From the NCBI GenBank assembly GCA_020626545.1, contig JAHKZS010000215.1:1-10712 (forward strand): 10,712 nucleotides of DNA, given 5' to 3'. The DNA is from a bacterium (GTDB lineage Bacteria; Bacillota; Clostridia; Oscillospirales; Acutalibacteraceae). This document shows positions 6,599 through 10,712 of the stretch, in pieces. The notes below the pieces were generated by a model. That model had not been told where the DNA came from. It saw only the letters and a program-made list of their open reading frames with translations, and ran no database searches. Positions within the stretch are counted from its first letter, which is position 1. Every line of letters begins with the position of its first letter. Both the position numbers and the translations under genes were made by a program.

Positions 6599-7966
6599 AT
6601 GGGAGAACAAGTACAGACAGGAAATAAAATGGGATACGCTAAAATGTTCCCGCTAATAATGTCTATGGCGCTTCCCGCTATGTTTTCTATGACGGTAATG
6701 GCGCTTTATAATGTTGTAGACAGTATATTTGTAGGCCATTTGTCCGACGGAACCGTAGCGCTCGAGGCTACTTCCTACGCTTATCCGCTGCAAATGCTCT
6801 TAATAAGCTTTGCTGTAGGAACGGCTGTCGGAATTAACTCGCTTATAGCCCGCCGTCTCGGCGCGGGTAAACAGAAAGAAGCCGACTCGGTAGCTACTCA
6901 CGGTATACTTTTAGGCTTGATAACCTGGGTTATCTTTATATTTGTCGGTCTTTTCGCCGTAAAACCGTTTTTGCTTTCTTACGGTTGCAGTGGTAAGACC
7001 TTAGAGTATGGAATCCAGTATTTATCGGTAGTTTTAACCTTATCGGGATTTAGCATTATCCAGGTTACAATAGAAAAATCTCTGCAAGCTACAGGCGATA
7101 TGTTCTTCCCGATGTTGTTTCAGCTTGCGGGCGCGGTTACGAACCTTATTTTTGACCCGCTGTTTATCTACGGAATAGGACCTTTCCCGGAGCTCAGAGT
7201 TATGGGCGCGGCAGTGGCTACTGTTTTGGGACAGTTTGTAGGAATGGTATTCGCGCTTATCGTATTATTTAACAAGAAAAATAAAATTACCGTTACGTTT
7301 AAAAACTTTAAATTCAGTGGTAAAACCGTTAAGGATATTTACGCCGTAGGTATTCCGTCGATTATTATGCAGAGTATTTCCTCGTTTATGATAATCGGAA
7401 TGAACGCGATACTCTCCGGTTACCGTTCGGGCGTAACTATTTTAGGTATTTATTTTAAATTACAGAGCTTTATCTTTATGCCTTGTTTTGGACTTAATCA
7501 GGGCGTGCTTCCCGTAATGGGCTTTAACTACGGCGCTAAAAATAAACAAAGGCTTTACTCGGCGATGAAGTGCGGTATAGCCGTAGCGCTTGTGATTATG
7601 TTGGCGGGAACGGCTCTGTTCTGGGCTATTCCGGATAAACTATGCGCGTTGTTTAACAGTGATCCTCAGCTTATCGCTGACGCTGTGCCAGCGTTCAGAG
7701 CGATTTCGCTTTGTTTCCCATTCGCCGCGGTGGGTATAATATTTATCTCGCTGTTCCAGGCGACAGGTAAGGGTATAAGAGCCCTGATTATCTCATTTAC
7801 ACGCCAGCTTGTATTTATACTTCCGATAGCGTTTATAATTTCGAGATACTTTGAGCTTCACGCTGTATGGCTCGCTTTTCCGTTCGCTGAAATCGGTTCT
7901 ATGGCGCTCGCTATTGCGCTGTTTGTACAGCTTACTAAAACCGACTTTAAAAAATTGGACAATTAG
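6599..7966 (+). CDS. MATE family efflux transporter (MepA-like)
   Basis: 455 aa from the start chosen here, with about 12 transmembrane helices in two similar halves. Numbering from this start, the first helix carries LPAMFSMTVMALYNVVDSIF (about 25-44), typical of MepA-type MATE proteins. Further landmarks are ARRLGAGK (84-91), SLQATGD (161-167), NLIFDPLFIYG (182-192) and, in the second half, QGVLPVMGFNYGAKNKQR (301-318). MATE pumps exchange Na+ or H+ for cationic drugs or metabolites across the cytoplasmic membrane; the substrate here is unknown. An earlier in-frame ATG at 6590 lies only 1 nt after the SD AAAGGA (6583-6588), too close for initiation; the ATG at 6599 is 10 nt away and is preferred. 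Length is standard and no defect is seen. Confidence 0.93.
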   Translation: MGEQVQTGNKMGYAKMFPLIMSMALPAMFSMTVMALYNVVDSIFVGHLSDGTVALEATSYAYPLQMLLISFAVGTAVGINSLIARRLGAGKQKEADSVATHGILLGLITWVIFIFVGLFAVKPFLLSYGCSGKTLEYGIQYLSVVLTLSGFSIIQVTIEKSLQATGDMFFPMLFQLAGAVTNLIFDPLFIYGIGPFPELRVMGAAVATVLGQFVGMVFALIVLFNKKNKITVTFKNFKFSGKTVKDIYAVGIPSIIMQSISSFMIIGMNAILSGYRSGVTILGIYFKLQSFIFMPCFGLNQGVLPVMGFNYGAKNKQRLYSAMKCGIAVALVIMLAGTALFWAIPDKLCALFNSDPQLIADAVPAFRAISLCFPFAAVGIIFISLFQATGKGIRALIISFTRQLVFILPIAFIISRYFELHAVWLAFPFAEIGSMALAIALFVQLTKTDFKKLDN

Positions 7967-7980
7967 GTTAAATATTTTTG

Positions 7981-8009
7981 TCACCCCGCATATAAATTAA
8001 TCGAGGTGA
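7981..8009 (+). promoter_or_regulatory. Possible stem-loop covering the SD of the next gene
   Basis: TCACCCCG (7981-7988) can pair with CGAGGTGA (8002-8009) with one mismatch around a 13-nt AT-rich loop. The 3' arm contains the whole SD GAGGTGA of the gene starting at 8014. Folding would hide the SD in transcripts reading in from the MATE gene. Pairing is visible, regulation is inference. Confidence 0.4.
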
Positions 8010-8013
8010 TATA

Positions 8014-8346
8014 ATGGACAATCCGGAAACTCTGTATTTTAATGGTGACTGGAAGCCTGTATATAATCCGGTTGAGTTTAAATCAGTCGAGGATACACCC
8101 GACGAAGCCGGTGAAACCGTTCCTAAAAAGAAAGAGCGAGGCTCTAAACCGTTGCTCGTGATTATTCAAATAATAGTTTGTATAATCGGGATTTTATCGC
8201 TGTACGGTTTAAAGTATTTCAACCCCGATATGTTCTCCGAAGTTTATAAATGGTACGATAAAAACATTAATAACGAACTTATTATTAAGGAAGATGTCGA
8301 GAATATAAGCCTCGATAAACTTATAAATGCGATTCAAAATAAATAG
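8014..8346 (+). CDS. Small single-pass membrane protein, SpoIVFA-like without a LytM domain
   Basis: 110 aa. Residues 1-45 are polar and end in a Lys/Arg cluster (PKKKERGSK, 37-45), residues 46-66 form one strong transmembrane helix, and 67-110 form a short tail expected on the far side, with EVYKWYDKNINNELI (76-90). This basic-cluster, one-helix, W-Y-containing layout resembles the start of clostridial SpoIVFA/SpoIIQ-like proteins, which usually continue into a LytM (M23) domain; here the protein ends instead. The strongest support is position: directly upstream of, and overlapping by 20 nt, an M50 protease gene, as spoIVFA precedes spoIVFB in Bacillus, and followed by a TIGR03960 gene. SD GAGGTGA lies 4 nt before the ATG. 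The coding call is firm; the SpoIVFA assignment is inference. Confidence 0.8.
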   Translation: MDNPETLYFNGDWKPVYNPVEFKSVEDTPDEAGETVPKKKERGSKPLLVIIQIIVCIIGILSLYGLKYFNPDMFSEVYKWYDKNINNELIIKEDVENISLDKLINAIQNK

Positions 8347-8914
8347 ATTTTCTGTTTATTTATCGTTTCCCGCAATCGCGTTAATTTCGATAATTGTAAT
8401 TAGCAACAGCTACACTAACTATCTTCTTTGTTTTTTAGCGATTATTATTCACGAGTTAGGACATCTTGTTTTTATGTATCTGTTTGGATATAATCCGCTC
8501 GGGGTAAGCATCAAAGCTTTTAATATTTCTATTATAGAAAATAAACGCTATAATTCCGAGTTTTCCAAGGACATAATTATTACGCTCGCGGGGCCGTTGT
8601 TTAATATACTCGTTTCTTTAATCTTACTATTTTTCTACCGTGAATTCGCGTTGGTTAATCTGTTCGTAGGGTTATTTAATTTACTCCCCGCGGCTTCTTT
8701 GGACGGCGGACAGCTTATTTATCTACTTTTAGTTAAACGCTTTACTCCCGAAATTTCGGCTAAAATACTGGAAGTTATTACGATTATAACAGCTTTGCCT
8801 ATATTCTTTATTGGAATTATGGTGATGTTGAATTCTAAATATAATTTTTCGTTGCTTTTTATAGGAATTTATTTGATATTATCTTTGTTTTTCAGGGATG
8901 AAAAATATCTCTGA
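8327..8914 (+). CDS. M50 family site-2 metalloprotease, SpoIVFB-like
   Basis: 195 aa, almost entirely hydrophobic. The zinc site is HELGH (42-46) in the helix at about 32-52, and the third ligand is Asp126 in NLLPAASLDGG (118-128). AGPLFNI (88-94) is the conserved helix between. These residues place it in the intramembrane M50 proteases. SpoIVFB in Bacillus cleaves pro-sigma-K in the mother cell; this is the nearest well-known role, supported by the upstream SpoIVFA-like gene, but the pro-sigma-K target is not in view. It is shorter than Bacillus SpoIVFB (288 aa) and lacks the C-terminal CBS domain. An in-frame TAA directly precedes the ATG at 8327, so no longer start is possible. No convincing SD is present, so translation probably depends on the overlapping upstream gene. 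All catalytic residues are intact. Confidence 0.9.
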   Translation: MRFKINRFSVYLSFPAIALISIIVISNSYTNYLLCFLAIIIHELGHLVFMYLFGYNPLGVSIKAFNISIIENKRYNSEFSKDIIITLAGPLFNILVSLILLFFYREFALVNLFVGLFNLLPAASLDGGQLIYLLLVKRFTPEISAKILEVITIITALPIFFIGIMVMLNSKYNFSLLFIGIYLILSLFFRDEKYL

Positions 8915-8924
8915 CGGAGGAAAT

Positions 8925-10712
8925 ATGATTAATAAGGAAGTTGAAAAAATACTTTTAAAAGTTCAAAAACCCGGTCGTTATGTAGGCGGAGAGATGAACT
9001 CTGTGGTTAAGAATAAAGAGGATGTGGATGTCAGGTTTGCGTTCTGTTTCCCAGATACCTATGAGATAGGTATGTCGCACCTCGGAATGAAGATTCTCTA
9101 CAGTATTTTTAATAATGTGCCGTATATATGGTGTGAGAGAGTATTTGCGCCGTGGCTTGATATGGAAGAACTTATGCTTGAGAGAAATATTCCGCTTTTC
9201 GCTCTGGAAAGCGGCGAGCCTATTACCGATTTCGATTTTATCGGTTTTACGCTGCAATATGAGCTTAGTTTTACTAATGTGTTAAATATGCTGAAGCTTG
9301 CGAATATTCCGATTAAATCATCCGACAGAAAAGAGCTTAAGCAGATTGTGGTAGCGGGAGGCCCTTGTGCCTGTAACCCCGAGCCTTTGACCGATTTTAT
9401 TGATATTTTCTTTATCGGCGAAGGTGAGGAAGTCGATTTAGAAGTTATCGAACTCTATAGAAAATGTAAGGCTGAAAATAAATCTAAGGACGAGTTCTTA
9501 AAACAAGCCGCTCAGATTAAGGGCGTTTATGTACCCGCGCTGTATGACGTCGAATATAACGATGACGGCACTATAAAGAGCTTTACTCCTAAGGATAACG
9601 CTCCGGCAGTTGTAGAAAAACGTCTTATGCACAATATGGACGAAAGCTATTATCCCGAAAATTTTGTAGTTCCGAATATAGAAATTGTCCACGACAGAGC
9701 TGTTTCCGAGATTTTCAGAGGTTGCATAAGAGGCTGCAGATTCTGTCAGGCGGGATTCTTATACCGTCCTGTACGTGAAAAATCCGTGGACGTTATAGAT
9801 AAACAGTGCCACACTATATGTAATAATACAGGCTACGATGAGGTCAGTTTATCGTCGCTCAGTTCATCCGACTACACAGAAATTGTTAAATTGCTCGAAA
9901 AGCTTACTTTGTGGTCATCCGACGAAAAGGTTAATATTTCACTTCCGTCGCTTAGAGTTGACGGTTTTAGCGAGGATATTTTAAATAAGCTTAAAACCGT
10001 CCGTAAAAGCGGACTTACCTTCGCGCCCGAAGCCGGAACCCAGCGTTTAAGAGACGCTATTAATAAAAATGTTCAGGAGGACGAGCTTATTGAAACTTGT
10101 TCCAAAGCGTTTAACGGCGGCTGGAATAAGGTTAAGCTTTACTTTATGATCGGACTTCCGACCGAAACCTACGAGGATGTAGAGGGTATAGCTCACCTTT
10201 CACAAAAGGTGGTAGATACTTTCTATAGATGCGAAAATAAGCCTAAGGGTAAGGGTGTTACCGTTACGATTTCGACCGCTTCATTTGTACCTAAGCCGTT
10301 TACACCGTTCCAGTGGTACGCTCAAAACTCCAGAGCAGAGCTAATGGATAAACAGCTCCACTTAAAAGATACGATTACGACTAAAAAGGTTAATTATAAT
10401 TATCACGACGCCGACACCAGTTATATCGAGGCAGTGTTCGCGAGAGGCGACCGCAAGCTCAATAAGGTTATGGAAAAGGCTTTGGAAATGGGATTCCATT
10501 TCGACGGTTGGAATGATTGTTTCTCGTTCGAGGGTTGGATGGAACTATTTGAGGAATGTGGTATTGACCCTGACTTTTACGCTTGCCGCCAGAGAAGCTT
10601 CGATGAAATTTTACCGTGGGATTTTCTCGACTACGGCGTTACTAAAAAATTCCTTATAAAAGAATGTGAAAAAGCCTATAACGATACTACAACCGAGCAT
10701 TGCCGCCTAAAG
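8925..10712 (+). CDS. B12-binding-domain radical SAM protein, TIGR03960 family (3' end cut by window)
   Basis: The reading frame stays open from the ATG at 8925 (SD GGAGG, 8916-8920) to the last base, 596 codons. Residues about 30-180 form a B12-binding-like domain with VVAGGPCACNPEPLTD (144-159) and FIGEGEE; the canonical DxHxxG cobalamin loop is not evident. The radical SAM core carries CIRGCRFC (267-274; Cys267, 271, 274 bind the 4Fe-4S cluster), then EVSLSSLSSSDY (306-317), LTFAPEAGTQRLR (364-376) and FMIGLPTE (407-414). The C-terminal LPWDFLDYGV and HCRLK at the edge are typical of the family's end, so probably only some tens of residues are missing. The reaction is unknown; the family usually pairs with a TIGR03936 (DUF2344) gene, expected just beyond the window. 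It lies 10 nt after the M50 gene. Confidence 0.93.
   Translation, partial: MINKEVEKILLKVQKPGRYVGGEMNSVVKNKEDVDVRFAFCFPDTYEIGMSHLGMKILYSIFNNVPYIWCERVFAPWLDMEELMLERNIPLFALESGEPITDFDFIGFTLQYELSFTNVLNMLKLANIPIKSSDRKELKQIVVAGGPCACNPEPLTDFIDIFFIGEGEEVDLEVIELYRKCKAENKSKDEFLKQAAQIKGVYVPALYDVEYNDDGTIKSFTPKDNAPAVVEKRLMHNMDESYYPENFVVPNIEIVHDRAVSEIFRGCIRGCRFCQAGFLYRPVREKSVDVIDKQCHTICNNTGYDEVSLSSLSSSDYTEIVKLLEKLTLWSSDEKVNISLPSLRVDGFSEDILNKLKTVRKSGLTFAPEAGTQRLRDAINKNVQEDELIETCSKAFNGGWNKVKLYFMIGLPTETYEDVEGIAHLSQKVVDTFYRCENKPKGKGVTVTISTASFVPKPFTPFQWYAQNSRAELMDKQLHLKDTITTKKVNYNYHDADTSYIEAVFARGDRKLNKVMEKALEMGFHFDGWNDCFSFEGWMELFEECGIDPDFYACRQRSFDEILPWDFLDYGVTKKFLIKECEKAYNDTTTEHCRLK

Noticed and set aside
1..10712. 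CRISPR array, prophage, insertion sequence or tRNA genes
   Set aside because: I saw no regularly spaced repeats, integrase or transposase motifs, terminal inverted repeats with target duplications, or tRNA cloverleaf sequences on either strand.

Overview
The window looks like chromosomal core DNA from an AT-leaning Clostridia member, probably a gut Ruminococcaceae/Oscillospiraceae-type organism. The reasons are strong SD sequences (GGAGG, AAGGAG), sigma-A promoters with 17-bp spacers, a class A RNase P RNA (Clostridia carry class A, Bacilli mostly class B), and a SpoIVFA/SpoIVFB-like pair next to a TIGR03960-type radical SAM gene, an order I recall from Clostridia upstream of the rne/rplU-rpmA region. 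The lineage call is an inference from gene content. I saw no mobile element, phage gene, CRISPR array, tRNA or rRNA.

Layout. Positions 1-70 hold a terminator hairpin. A minus-strand block (71-1965) encodes a lipoprotein and, upstream of it, a malic enzyme read from a good promoter at 1997-2025. Divergent from that promoter is rnpB (2071-2416, plus strand), which has its own promoter and a symmetric terminator. Convergent with rnpB is a minus-strand operon of two FAD-dependent proteins (2534-5331) that overlap by 4 bases. It is preceded by a hairpin-plus-T-run only about 20 bp from its start. Next comes a minus-strand small multidrug export family membrane protein (5483-5971). Divergent from that is a plus-strand series: VanZ-like protein, MATE transporter, a small single-pass membrane protein (SpoIVFA-like without a LytM domain), an M50 site-2 protease (SpoIVFB-like), and a radical SAM protein cut off by the window end. 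No gene-free stretch exceeds 300 bases.

How the genes may work together. The malic enzyme supplies pyruvate and NAD(P)H from malate. The two flavoproteins are translationally coupled and probably serve one undefined redox task. VanZ-like plus MATE is a possible envelope/drug-tolerance unit, though they may only share a transcript. The small membrane protein and the M50 protease overlap by 20 nt and plausibly form a sporulation protease and its anchor or regulator.

Novelty. I did not find a clear new multi-gene defence or metabolic system. The points most worth a second look are the LytM-less SpoIVFA-like protein, the uncharacterised two-flavoprotein operon with an attenuator-like leader, an interspersed-repeat-like sequence after rnpB, and several start sites that promoter and SD positions revise.
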